Shown here: piece by piece, positions 25,232 through 35,629 of the stretch
Layout of the letters: the number at the start of each line of letters is the position of its first letter
Position numbering within the stretch: position 1 is the stretch's first letter
NCBI RefSeq assembly: GCF_030580995.1
Contig: NZ_JAUQSZ010000001.1
Span: 310,001 to 374,000, forward strand
Direction: 5' to 3'
Length of the DNA: 64,000 nt
DNA from: Sphingomonas immobilis
GTDB taxonomy: Bacteria > Pseudomonadota > Alphaproteobacteria > Sphingomonadales > Sphingomonadaceae
The notes under the pieces: model-generated
The model's input: the letters and a program-made list of their open reading frames with translations, nothing else
The model's database searches: none
Told to the model about the DNA's origin: nothing
Translations under genes and position numbers: made by a program

Positions 25232-27118
25232 ATGCGGGTTCTGATCGTCGACGACGAAGCGGGAATGCACGATTCCTACCGGCGCAGCTTTGCTCCGCAG
25301 GCGGCGGACGTCGAGGCGCTGGGCGCGATGGCGGAAGATTTGTTCGGCGACGACAGCCCTGCGGAAAGCGGCCCGTCGGCGATCGATTTCGACCTCACCT
25401 TCGCAAGTCAGGGCCTCGACGGTGTCGCCGCGGTGGAGCAGGCTATCGCGGACGGCGCGCGCTTCGCGGTCGCCTTCATCGACGTGCGGATGCCGCCCGG
25501 CATCGACGGCAAGGATACCGCGACGCGGATCCGGGCGCTCGATCCCGACATCAACCTCGTCATCGTGACGGGCTATTCGGACTTTTCGCCGCTGGAGATC
25601 GCCAGGGCGGCGGGGCCGGCGGACAAGATCTTCTACATCGCCAAGCCGTTCGAGGTCGCCGAGGTGCAGCAGATGGCGAGCGCGCTCGCGCATCGCTGGC
25701 AGGTCGACCGCGCGCTGGCCGAGGCGCGCGAGACGCTGGCGCGGCAGGTCGCGCAGCTTCAGGAACAGAGCCACGAGCTCGCCGCCAACGAGAGCAAGGC
25801 GATGCACATCGCCAGCCACGATTCGCTGACCGATGCGCCCAACCGGCTCGCCTTCATGCGCACGCTGGCGACGCGGGCACGGATCGAGGGGAGCTTCGCG
25901 GTGGCGATGCTCGATCTCGATCGCTTCAAGGCGGTCAACGACACGTTCGGGCATCTCGCCGGCGACGAGCTGATCCGGCAGGTCTGCCAGATCATCCGCC
26001 ATGCCGCGCCCGACGGCGCGATGGTGGCGCGGCTGGGCGGCGACGAATTCGGCCTGCTGTTCGACACGCCGGGTGCGGAAGCCGCGCAGATGGCGTGCGA
26101 GCGCGTGATCCACGCCTGTTCGACCACCTTCCGCCTGTTCGGCCACAGCGTGCAGGCGGGCGCTTCGGTCGGGCTGTTCTTCGTCGACGACGTGACGCAG
26201 CGCGACCCCGTCGACCTGATGCGCCGCGCCGACCTCGCGCTCAACGACGCCAAACATTCCGGGCGCGGTGCCGCGCGGCTGTTCGACGAGGTGATGGACG
26301 AATCGATCCGCTTTCGCCGCCGCATCGAGGGCGGGCTCGCCCAGTCGATCGCGCGCGAGGAGCTGAGCATGGCGTACCAGCCGATCGTCGCGCGCGAGGG
26401 GCTGGAGATCGTCGGCTTCGAGGCGCTGCTGCGCTGGAACACGGCGGAGTTCGGACCCGTCAGCCCCGGCCTGTTCATCCCGATCGCCGAGGAATCGAAC
26501 CTGATCCACGAGCTCGGCGACTGGGTACTCGACCAGAGCCTCGCCGTGCTGAAGGACTGGCCCGGACAGTATGTCTCGGTCAATTTCAGCCCGCGCCAGT
26601 TCCGCCGCCAGAATTTCGTCGCGCATATCGTCGAGCGCGTGCAGCGCGCCGGCGTCGAGCCGCGCCGCGTGCAGATCGAGATCACCGAAACCGCGATCTT
26701 CGACGATGCCGATCATGCCGCCGAGACGCTCTACCGCCTGCGCCAGATGGGCTTCCGCATCGCGCTCGACGATTTCGGGACGGGCTATTCGAGCCTCTAC
26801 AACATCCGCATGTTCGCGCTCGACAGCCTGAAGATCGACAAGAGCTTCATCGACGGCATGGGCCGCGAGCGCGAGAGCGCCGCCATCGTCCATTCGATCG
26901 TCCATCTCGGCCGCTCGCTCGGGCTCGGCGTGATCGCGGAAGGGGTGGAGACGGAGGCGCAGGTGCAGGCGCTGCGGCTGGCGGGGGCGTCGCATCTCCA
27001 GGGATTCTACTTCGCGCATCCGATGACGGCGGAGGACGCGCGCGAACTGGCGCACCAGCGCTTCATCGCCGGTGAGGACGATACCGCCGACGAGCCGGGA
27101 ACCGGGACGCACGGCTGA
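25232..27118 (+). CDS. Response regulator with GGDEF and EAL domains
   Basis: A 628-residue cytoplasmic protein. The receiver domain (about 1-150) starts MRVLIVDDEAGMHDSY and has its phospho-Asp in VAFIDVRMPPGIDG, with an unusual insert of roughly 40 residues before that strand. A coiled-coil linker (about 150-190) leads to a diguanylate cyclase domain with an intact GGDEF motif near residue 270. A phosphodiesterase domain follows with EALLRW near 396, plus NFSPRQF, ITETAIF and DDFGTGYSS. Both enzyme motifs look complete, so it could make or break cyclic di-GMP. It overlaps the sensor kinase gene by 1 nt (TGATG), so the kinase probably phosphorylates it. Confidence 0.93.
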   Translation: MRVLIVDDEAGMHDSYRRSFAPQAADVEALGAMAEDLFGDDSPAESGPSAIDFDLTFASQGLDGVAAVEQAIADGARFAVAFIDVRMPPGIDGKDTATRIRALDPDINLVIVTGYSDFSPLEIARAAGPADKIFYIAKPFEVAEVQQMASALAHRWQVDRALAEARETLARQVAQLQEQSHELAANESKAMHIASHDSLTDAPNRLAFMRTLATRARIEGSFAVAMLDLDRFKAVNDTFGHLAGDELIRQVCQIIRHAAPDGAMVARLGGDEFGLLFDTPGAEAAQMACERVIHACSTTFRLFGHSVQAGASVGLFFVDDVTQRDPVDLMRRADLALNDAKHSGRGAARLFDEVMDESIRFRRRIEGGLAQSIAREELSMAYQPIVAREGLEIVGFEALLRWNTAEFGPVSPGLFIPIAEESNLIHELGDWVLDQSLAVLKDWPGQYVSVNFSPRQFRRQNFVAHIVERVQRAGVEPRRVQIEITETAIFDDADHAAETLYRLRQMGFRIALDDFGTGYSSLYNIRMFALDSLKIDKSFIDGMGRERESAAIVHSIVHLGRSLGLGVIAEGVETEAQVQALRLAGASHLQGFYFAHPMTAEDARELAHQRFIAGEDDTADEPGTGTHG

Positions 27119-28974
27119 TGGCGGCGACGTACCGCGCCGCACGGGGCACGATCGACACCCTCCGCAAGCCCGGATCGCTGGGGGCGAAGCTCGTCCTCAT
27201 GCTGACGGCGATCGGCGTCGCCGGGGCGATCGCGATCACCCTGCTGCTCGCCACCGTCATCATGCCGAGCTTCGACCATCTCGAGCAGAAGGTGGTCGCG
27301 GGCCAGGTCGAGCGGACGCGCGGGGCGCTGAACGACTATGCCGCCGGGGTCGAAACCACGGTGCGTGACCTTGGCGACTGGGATCCGAGCTACGCCTATC
27401 TGGCGAAGCCCACGGCGGCGTTCGTGGAAGAGAATGCCTCGCCGATGGCGATGGCCAATCTCGGCATCAGCGGCGTGGCCTATATCGGGAAGGACGGCCG
27501 CGTCGTCACCGCGCGCTGGCGCGATCCCGAGAGCAGCGCGGACCGTGCCACGCGCGCCGCGCTGATCCGGCTGATCGGCGGAACCGATTTCCGGCGCGCG
27601 ATCGGCAAGAGCAATTCGGCGCGCTTCTTCGCGCGGCTGGGCCATGTCGTGGCGGCGGTCGGCGTGGCGCAGGTCCGCCGCAGCGACGGCAGCGGAGACC
27701 CGCGCGGATATGTGCTGGTGGCGCGCGAGATCAGCTCGGCCGAACTCGCCGCGCTGCTGCAGACCGACGCGCGGATCGACCTCGACGGCGCTGCCGATCG
27801 CGGCTCCACGCGCACCAGCCTCAATGTCGCGGTGCCGATGCGCGGGTCGGACGGCCGCACCGTCGCCAGCGCCGTGTTCGGCGTGCCGCGCGACCTGTCG
27901 GTGCTGGGGACGCGGATGCTGATGCTGGCGGTGCTGGGATCGATCCTGCTGCTCGCGCTCGTGCTGCTGATGCTGCGGCGGATGATCACGCGGCTGGTGC
28001 TGCGCCCGCTGGCGCGCGTCGAGCGGCACATGCAGGCGGTGCGCGCATCGGGCGAGCCGAGCCCGCTGGAGGAGGAACAGCGCCGCGACGAGATCGGCGC
28101 ACTCGGCAAGAGCTTCAATTCGATGCTGCGCCAGCTGCAGGATGCGCGCGCGCAGATCGAGGCGCAGAGCTTCCAGCTCGGCCGCAGCGAGAGCGGGGTG
28201 GCGGTGATGCACAACGTCCGCAATGCGCTCAATCCGGTCAGCACGATCCTGTCGCAGGGGATCGCGATGCCGCCACCGGTCGACCGCGCCGCACTCGATC
28301 GCGCCATCGCCGAACTGGCGGCGGACGACCTGCCGGTGGCGCGGCGCGCGAAGCTGCTCGCTTTCCTGACCGCGGCGGTCGAGGCGGAGGCGAACGACCG
28401 TACGCACCGCCGCGACCAGCTCGAGATCGGGCGCGAGGCGATGCGCCATGCGCTCGAAATCATCGGCGCGCAGCAGCAGCAGGCGCATGGCCGGCCCGAG
28501 CTCGAAGCCTGCGACGTCAGCGACATCGCCGCGCGCAACGCGACCATCGCGCGCTATTCTGGCGGCGTCGCGATCGCGTTCAGCGTCCCCGATACGGCGG
28601 AGCTGGTGCTAGCGAACCGCGTGATCCTCTCGCAGGTGATCGGTAACGTCTTTTCCAACGCCGCCGAGGCGATCGCCGCGTGCGGGCGCGACAGCGGCAC
28701 GATCACCGTGACGATCGAGCGGCACGGCAGCGAAACGCGCATCGCCATCCGCGACGACGGCGAGGGGTTCGCGCCGGGAGACGCGCCGAATCTCTTCCAG
28801 CGTGGCTTCTCGACGCGGGCGCACAAGTCGGGCGGGCTGGGGCTGCACTGGTGCGCCAATGCGATGAACGCGATGGGCGGGTCGCTGCGGCTGGAAAGCG
28901 CGGGCCGGGGCCACGGCGCAGTCGCGGTGCTGACGTTGGCCGGGGCGGGCGAGGGGCGCGACCTGGCGGCTTAA
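27118..28974 (+). CDS. Membrane sensor histidine kinase
   Basis: A 618-residue kinase. A first membrane segment (about 25-50) precedes a periplasmic CHASE4-like sensor (about 55-260, with VRDLGDWDPSYAYL and GVAYIGKDGRVV). A second membrane segment lies near 265-285, then a HAMP domain. The H box VMHNVRNALNPVSTILSQG is near 364, the N box NVFSNAAEAI, and ATP-binding motifs RDDGEGF and GGLGLHWCANAMNAMGG. The H-box form (HNVRNALNP) differs from the common HELRTP type. Paired by overlap with the receiver-GGDEF-EAL gene, it likely tunes cyclic di-GMP to an external signal, whose identity is unknown. Confidence 0.92.
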   Translation: MAATYRAARGTIDTLRKPGSLGAKLVLMLTAIGVAGAIAITLLLATVIMPSFDHLEQKVVAGQVERTRGALNDYAAGVETTVRDLGDWDPSYAYLAKPTAAFVEENASPMAMANLGISGVAYIGKDGRVVTARWRDPESSADRATRAALIRLIGGTDFRRAIGKSNSARFFARLGHVVAAVGVAQVRRSDGSGDPRGYVLVAREISSAELAALLQTDARIDLDGAADRGSTRTSLNVAVPMRGSDGRTVASAVFGVPRDLSVLGTRMLMLAVLGSILLLALVLLMLRRMITRLVLRPLARVERHMQAVRASGEPSPLEEEQRRDEIGALGKSFNSMLRQLQDARAQIEAQSFQLGRSESGVAVMHNVRNALNPVSTILSQGIAMPPPVDRAALDRAIAELAADDLPVARRAKLLAFLTAAVEAEANDRTHRRDQLEIGREAMRHALEIIGAQQQQAHGRPELEACDVSDIAARNATIARYSGGVAIAFSVPDTAELVLANRVILSQVIGNVFSNAAEAIAACGRDSGTITVTIERHGSETRIAIRDDGEGFAPGDAPNLFQRGFSTRAHKSGGLGLHWCANAMNAMGGSLRLESAGRGHGAVAVLTLAGAGEGRDLAA

Positions 28975-28981
28975 GGCTGCA

Positions 28982-29155
28982 TCACCCGTTCAGGATTTGC
29001 GCGGCCACTTCCTGCATATCGCCCACCACCAGCAACGAGTCTCCGCCGACAAGGCCGACCTTGGTCTGGCCGTTCTCGTCCATGCGCAGATAGGCGACGT
29101 TGGCCGCCACGACGAGATAATCGCCGCCGCGCGACCGGAGTTTGACGAACTTCAT
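28982..29155 (-). CDS. 57-residue conserved-looking small protein
   Basis: A short minus-strand ORF: starts MKFVKLRSRGGDYLVVAANV, continues with YLRMDENGQTKVGLVGG and ends AAQILNG. An AGGAG ribosome site lies about 8 nt before the ATG. The pattern of basic strand, then NVAYLR, then a GG turn and a final helix resembles small FlbD/YlzI-like proteins, but I would not name it. Converges with the kinase gene, 7 nt from its stop. Codon usage fits the genome. Confidence 0.6.
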   Translation of the reverse strand: MKFVKLRSRGGDYLVVAANVAYLRMDENGQTKVGLVGGDSLLVVGDMQEVAAQILNG

Positions 29156-29248
29156 CGGTGAGGTCTCCTGATGCGGCGGGGATAGCGGCGAAACCGTGCG
29201 ATAGGGTTAATGCTGGCGGCGGCTTTCATCCCCGCATAACCTGCCGCC

Positions 29249-29619
29249 ATGATCGAGCGGCGCTTCGACGCGGACAGCGGCATCATCCACGTCGTCGGTA
29301 CGGGGATCTGGAAGCGCGCGGATGTCGATACGCATTACGGCGCGATCCGTGGGATCGCCGCCGGGCTGCGGGAGGCGGGGCGGCCGATCCGGCTGCTGTC
29401 CGACGTGACGGGTGCGGAGCGGCAGGCGCCCGATATCGAGGCCTATATCAAGCTGCAGATGGAGCGGACGTTCGCGCCGGGCGACCGGATGGCGCTGCTG
29501 GTGCCCGACATCCATGCCCAGCGGCACATCCGCACGCTGCTGGGCAATGCCGAGGTCGCGACCTTCTGCTCGCGCGACGCGGCGGAGGCGTGGCTGCGCA
29601 ACGATATGCGCGAGACGGC

Positions 29620-29623
<4 letters not shown>
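29249..29623 (+). CDS. Small STAS/SpoIIAA-like protein
   Basis: A 124-residue cytoplasmic protein: [30 protein letters not shown], then [29 protein letters not shown] and [39 protein letters not shown]. The strand-helix order with DxxG and a final 'F.sRdaAeaWL' helix is typical of SpoIIAA/STAS-like proteins of unknown partner. Its stop overlaps the convergent rutA stop by 4 nt. Divergent from the 57-residue gene. Confidence 0.7.
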
Positions 29624-30696
<1,073 letters not shown>

Positions 30697-30722
30697 TGCG
30701 AACCCTTCTGGTTAAACCTCAA

Positions 30723-30792
30723 CCGTTCGTGCTGAGCGAAGTCGAAGCACGTGCCCCGTAACACGCCCTTCGACTTCGCTCAGGGCGAACGG
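30723..30792. repeat. Dispersed inverted repeat, family 1 type B
   Basis: Same element as at 16531-16599, with CGTAA instead of CGGAA in the centre. It lies inside the rut gene set, between the rutD stop and the rutA start, where it could fold in the mRNA. Confidence 0.9.
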
Positions 30793-30808
30793 AGCGGGAG
30801 ACGGTCGT

Positions 30809-31591
30809 TCATCGAATAAAGTCGATGACGCGGCTGTTGAACTCGTCGGGGCGGGTTACGTTGACGGCATGGCCGCCCGACGACATCGAGGCGAGCTTGC
30901 CCTTGGGGATCAGCTTGGCGAGCTTCTCCGAATTGACGGCGGGCACCAGCGCATCGTCCTCGGATGCGAGGCACATGACCGGGCATTCGATCGTGCCGAG
31001 CCGCGCCGCGCCCGGATCCCACATGCGCGCGGCGTGGATGCGCGCGAGCAAAGTCTCGGCCTGCGGGAAGTGATCGAGCGCGTCGTTTTCCCATTTGAAC
31101 AGATCGGCATCGTGTTCGGAGACGTAGGCGGGCGGGTAGAGGAACAGCGGCTGCGCCTTGAGGTACGCCTGCGGGCTGACGCCCAGCAACGCCTCGCGCA
31201 CGTCGAAGCAGCGCGCGGTGAACGGATCGAGCGTCGCCCAGCCGTTGACCACCATCACGCGGCTGACGAGCTCCGGTGCCTGCATCGCGACCTCGAGCCC
31301 GATCATGCCGCCGATCGCGTGGCCGACGAACCCGGCCGGTTCGTCGAGCTCCAGTTCGGTGAGCAGCGCGACGACGTCCTGCGCCATCGACGCGATCGAC
31401 GTCGTCTCGACCGTCAGGTCCGAGCGGCCGATGCCGCGGTGATCGTAGACCAGCACGCGGTAATCGCCCGACAGCGCGAGCACGTTCGGCTCCCAATAGT
31501 CGGCCGATCCGCCCAGCCCCGAGGACAGGACCACCGGCGGCAGCCCTTCCTCTCCGAACCACTCGTAGTGGAGCCCTTGCGCGATCGGCAT
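30809..31591 (-). CDS. rutD: RutD-like alpha/beta hydrolase
   Basis: A 260-residue alpha/beta hydrolase. The oxyanion strand is VVLSSGLGGSADYW, the region around VYDHRGIGRSD is typical, and the nucleophile elbow reads VGHAIGG, where the usual Gly-x-Ser-x-Gly Ser is replaced by Ala, as in RutD proteins. A late His lies in SSGGHAVN. RutD is thought to speed aminoacrylate/carbamate hydrolysis. The ATG at 31591 overlaps the rutC stop (TGATG). Confidence 0.9.
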   Translation of the reverse strand: MPIAQGLHYEWFGEEGLPPVVLSSGLGGSADYWEPNVLALSGDYRVLVYDHRGIGRSDLTVETTSIASMAQDVVALLTELELDEPAGFVGHAIGGMIGLEVAMQAPELVSRVMVVNGWATLDPFTARCFDVREALLGVSPQAYLKAQPLFLYPPAYVSEHDADLFKWENDALDHFPQAETLLARIHAARMWDPGAARLGTIECPVMCLASEDDALVPAVNSEKLAKLIPKGKLASMSSGGHAVNVTRPDEFNSRVIDFIR

Positions 31592-31971
31592 CAGAGGTGC
31601 GCCACGGAGGCGATTTCGACGAGGCAATCGGGCTTCACCAGATCGCACTTCACGCAGTAGCGCGCGGGCTTCGCACCCGGAAAATACTCGGCATAGACCG
31701 CGTTGAACGCGGCATAATCAGCCAGATCCTTCAGGAAGATGTGGTTCATCGCAACGTCCCCCAATGTCGCGCCGCCGGCGGCGAGCGTGGTCTTGATTAC
31801 CTCCAATATGTGACGGGTCTGCGCGGCGACATCGCCGACATGCAGCACCGCACCGCCCTCGCCGAGCGCAAGCACGCCCGAGACGTACACGGTGTTCCCC
31901 GCCTTCGCGCCCGCCGAATAGGGGGCGATGGGGGTGGGAAATTCGGGCGGGTTGATGGGTTCGAAGGGCAT
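31591..31971 (-). CDS. rutC: RutC, YjgF/RidA-family aminoacrylate deaminase
   Basis: A 126-residue YjgF/YER057c/UK114-type protein: PIAPYSAGAKAGNTVYVSGVLAL, HILEVIKTTLAAGGATLGDVAMNHIFLKDLADYAAFNAVYAEYFPGAKPARYCVKCDLVKPDCLVEI. It processes 3-aminoacrylate in uracil breakdown. Length and sequence are typical of RutC. It overlaps rutD by 1 nt and is 110 nt downstream of rutB, a gap filled by a family 1 repeat. Confidence 0.93.
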   Translation of the reverse strand: MPFEPINPPEFPTPIAPYSAGAKAGNTVYVSGVLALGEGGAVLHVGDVAAQTRHILEVIKTTLAAGGATLGDVAMNHIFLKDLADYAAFNAVYAEYFPGAKPARYCVKCDLVKPDCLVEIASVAHL

Positions 31972-31986
31972 GGGTCTCTACTCCTA

Positions 31987-32072
31987 CCGTTCGCCCTGAG
32001 CTTGTCGAAGGGCTGCACTTTTTAGCGACCGTCGAAAGAAGGGCAGGGCTTCGACAAGCTCAGCCCGAACGG
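31987..32072. repeat. Dispersed inverted repeat, family 1 type A
   Basis: CCGTTCG...CGAACGG element with CTGAGCTTGTCGAAG arms, same type as 3699-3784. It fills the gap between rutB and rutC. Confidence 0.9.
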
Positions 32073-32081
32073 TTTCGGGAT

Positions 32082-32819
<738 letters not shown>

Positions 32820-32879
32820 CGTCGCGGAGTGTGGCCAGTAAGCGATGCCGGGGCAAGCGTGCATCGCCGGAACCGTCCG

Positions 32880-33476
32880 CTAGGCTTCGCTCGCGGTGCG
32901 CAGCAGCGTCGCCTGCCGTTGCCAACCGTGTTCCGCGATAAACCCTTCGGCCAGCATCAGTCGCGTTTCGAGCTGCGCGACCTCCTGTTCCGACAAGCGT
33001 TCGAGATCGGCATAGCGGGTGATGCCGAGCGCGAAGAGGCGGATGCTGGTCGGCGTGTCGATGCCGTCGATCCGCGTGAGATCGTCGCGCGCGCCGCCGC
33101 GCAGCCAGCCGCCGACCGGCTCGGGCGGGGTCGCGGCGCCGATCGGGGCGGGGGTGGGTGTCGTCAGCGGCGCGATGGGCGCAGGACTGGGCAGGGGATC
33201 ATCGTCACCGCGCGGGCGCAGCGCCTCGATCGCGGCCTCCGCCGCCAGCAGCTTCTCGGATAGGTCGCGCTTGGTGAGTTCGAGCCGCGCCTTGGCGCGC
33301 GAGGCATCGCGCAGGCGGAGCTGGCTATCCTTGCGCAGGTGCTCCAGCTCGCGCGACAGCCGCGCGATCGTCACGCGCCGCCGTGCGCTGTCGGGATGGA
33401 CGAGGAAACCGAGCAGCCAGCCACCCGCCGCCACCGCGCAGAGCACGAACAGCTGGAGCGGGCTGGTGAACAACAT
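32880..33476 (-). CDS. Membrane-anchored protein with HhH-like C-terminus
   Basis: A 198-residue protein. An N-terminal membrane helix (about 7-25) is followed by an Arg/Leu-rich coiled coil (about 30-90), a Pro/Ala linker, and a C-terminal module DDLTRIDGIDTPTSIRLFALGITRYADLERLSEQEVAQLE that resembles the helix-hairpin-helix/flap-endonuclease-like domains often fused to such anchors. Function unknown. It ends 60 nt before the rutB start. Confidence 0.72.
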   Translation of the reverse strand: MLFTSPLQLFVLCAVAAGGWLLGFLVHPDSARRRVTIARLSRELEHLRKDSQLRLRDASRAKARLELTKRDLSEKLLAAEAAIEALRPRGDDDPLPSPAPIAPLTTPTPAPIGAATPPEPVGGWLRGGARDDLTRIDGIDTPTSIRLFALGITRYADLERLSEQEVAQLETRLMLAEGFIAEHGWQRQATLLRTASEA

Positions 33477-33564
33477 GGCAACCAGGATACCGGCGGCATC
33501 GCATGGGCCGCAAGCACGCGATGTGCGCCGTTTGGGGACAGTTTCGACCCGCCTCTATCCCCTC

Positions 33565-33591
33565 GTCACCCCGGGTCGAGCCCGGGGTGAC
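33565..33591. repeat. GTCACCCCGG-type palindrome, family 3
   Basis: Arms GTCACCCCGGG and CCCGGGGTGAC with a 5-nt centre (TCGAG), lying 3' of tadC. There is no T-run, so it is not a typical terminator, though it may act as a transcript end. Similar elements occur at 44870-44902 and 49562-49663. Confidence 0.85.
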
Positions 33592-33600
33592 GGGTAGGTT

Positions 33601-34599
33601 TTAGTGCCCGCCGTGGATGAAGGCGTCGGAGATCGAGCAGGCTGCGGGGCCGAGAATGACGATGAACAGCACCGGCAGGATGAACAGGATCAGCGGGATC
33701 GTCATGATCGCGGGCAGACGTGCGGCCTTTTCCTCGGCGCGCATCATGCGCTCGTTGCGGAATTCGGCCGACAGCACGCGCAGTGCCGAGGCGAGCGGCG
33801 TGCCGTATTTCTCGGTCTGGATCATCGTCGTGACGACGCCCTTCACGGCATCGAGCTTTACGCGGCTGGCGAGGTTCTCGAACGCCTGGCGACGTTCGTT
33901 GAGGAAGCCCAGTTCGATCGCGGTCAGCGTGAATTCGTCGCCCAGTTCCGGGTACGCCTTGCCCAGTTCGCGCGCGACGCGGCCGAAGGCGGCGTCGACG
34001 GTCAGACCGGCCTCGGCGCAGATCACCAGCAGATCGAGCGCATCGGGCAGGCCCTTGCGGATCGCATCCGAACGCTTCTTGATCTTGTTGTTCAGGAACA
34101 GATCGGGGAATTTGTAGGCGATGATGAACGTCACCGCGACCAGGCCGTACGCCTTGATCGGCGTCCAGTCCGAAAACATGTCGGTGCCGTAGACGAGGTA
34201 GATCATCAGCCCGCCGAACACGATCGGCAGGACGAGCCGGCCGAAGATGACGGCGACGGCATATTCCTTCTGGCGGATGCCGGCCTGCAGCAGCTTGATC
34301 TGCGCGGCCTTGAGCTGGCTGTCCTGCAGCACCGACAGCGACGTCAGGAACGCCTTGATGCGATCGGTCGTCTCGTTCTTGGTGACGAGCTTCGCGCGGC
34401 GCTTGGTGGAGGCGGTGATGCCTGCCTTGAGCTGCTCGCGGCGATCGTTGAGCGCCTTGACGCGCTTCGTCATCGGGTCGCGCACCGTGGTCGCGGCGTA
34501 GATGGCGAACATCACCGCGAGCGCGCAGACGCCCGCGAGGATGGTCGCGACCATGAAGACATCGACCCCGAGGAGCTTTGGTCCGGCTGTAGGTTCCAT
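33601..34599 (-). CDS. tadC: Tad pilus inner-membrane platform protein
   Basis: A 332-residue type II/IV secretion F-family protein. It has membrane helices near the N-terminus, about 120-165 and at the C-terminus (IPLILFILPVLFIVILGPA), around a GspF-like domain with PDALDLLVICAEAGLTVDAAFGRVARELGKAYPELGDEF. With TadB it forms the pilus assembly platform. Last gene of the leftward Tad run, 15 nt after tadB. Confidence 0.93.
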   Translation of the reverse strand: MEPTAGPKLLGVDVFMVATILAGVCALAVMFAIYAATTVRDPMTKRVKALNDRREQLKAGITASTKRRAKLVTKNETTDRIKAFLTSLSVLQDSQLKAAQIKLLQAGIRQKEYAVAVIFGRLVLPIVFGGLMIYLVYGTDMFSDWTPIKAYGLVAVTFIIAYKFPDLFLNNKIKKRSDAIRKGLPDALDLLVICAEAGLTVDAAFGRVARELGKAYPELGDEFTLTAIELGFLNERRQAFENLASRVKLDAVKGVVTTMIQTEKYGTPLASALRVLSAEFRNERMMRAEEKAARLPAIMTIPLILFILPVLFIVILGPAACSISDAFIHGGH

Positions 34600-34614
34600 C
34601 GTCTTGCCGATCCC

Positions 34615-35589
34615 TCAGATTTCGAAGTTGACCATCTTGCCCATGATGAAGGCACCGATGCTCATCCAGATCAGGCCGCCGCCGCCCGCGACCATCAGCC
34701 GCTGGTCGTGGAAGAAGCCCTGCATGTAGCTTGCGTTGATCATCCAGATCATGCCGAACACGATGAACGGCAGCGATCCGACGATATAGGCGGACGCCTT
34801 CGATTCCGACGACATCGCCTTGATCTTCAGCTTCATCTGCCCGCGCATGCGCAGCACGTTGGCGAGGTTGGCGAGCGTTTCCGCCAGGTTTCCGCCGGTC
34901 TCGCGCTGGATCGCGATGGTGATGCAGAAGAACTGGAATTCGGGCGTGCCGAGCCGGTCCGCCGTATCCTGCAGCGCCGCATCGAGCGTGCGGCCGATCT
35001 TCATCTTGTCGGTGATCGAGCGGAATTCGACGCCGATCGGGCCGTCGATCTCGGCCGCGACCACGCCGATCGTCTCCGTGATCGGCAGGCCCGAGCGCAG
35101 GCCGCGCACGAGCAGCTCGATCGCATCCGGGAACTTGGAGTTGAACTTGCCGAGCCGCGCCTTGATGAAATAGCCGACCACCATGTGCGGCAGGCCGGCA
35201 CCGACGGCGACCGCGATCAGCAGCGACAGCGCGATCGGCGCGCCGATGAACATCAGCAGGATCGCGAAGAAGGCGATGCAGCCGAGCGTGACCGCGCCGT
35301 ACTGGCCCACCGTCCAGGGCTTGCCCGTCATCGACAGCCGCTTCTTCAGCGCGTCGGGCTTGGGCAGGAAGCGCATCGCGGCGGCATCCATGCGGTTCGC
35401 GCGCGCGGCGGCGATACGGCGCATCTGCGCCGCGACCAGCGCGTTGGCTTCCTCGCTGTGGCGGGCGCGCAGGGACGTGAGGCGGCGTGCCCGCGCCTTC
35501 TCGACCGAGGGGCCGGAAAGCGCGAACAGCAGCAAGGTCAGCACGCCGAGCGTGCCGACCCCGAGGGCGACGACGGGCATCATTTCCAT
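34615..35589 (-). CDS. tadB: Tad pilus inner-membrane platform protein
   Basis: A 324-residue F-family protein with an N-terminal membrane helix, two central helices, a GspF domain (FPDAIELLVRGLRSGLPITETIGVVAAE and QRETGGNLAETLANLANVLR) and two C-terminal helices. It partners TadC. It follows cpaE by only 40 nt; the cpaF ATPase gene that usually lies in this gap is absent. Confidence 0.93.
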   Translation of the reverse strand: MEMMPVVALGVGTLGVLTLLLFALSGPSVEKARARRLTSLRARHSEEANALVAAQMRRIAAARANRMDAAAMRFLPKPDALKKRLSMTGKPWTVGQYGAVTLGCIAFFAILLMFIGAPIALSLLIAVAVGAGLPHMVVGYFIKARLGKFNSKFPDAIELLVRGLRSGLPITETIGVVAAEIDGPIGVEFRSITDKMKIGRTLDAALQDTADRLGTPEFQFFCITIAIQRETGGNLAETLANLANVLRMRGQMKLKIKAMSSESKASAYIVGSLPFIVFGMIWMINASYMQGFFHDQRLMVAGGGGLIWMSIGAFIMGKMVNFEI

Positions 35590-35629
35590 CGCGGCGTTGG
35601 TCCCTTCATGACGGCGCGCTGAGGCGCCA

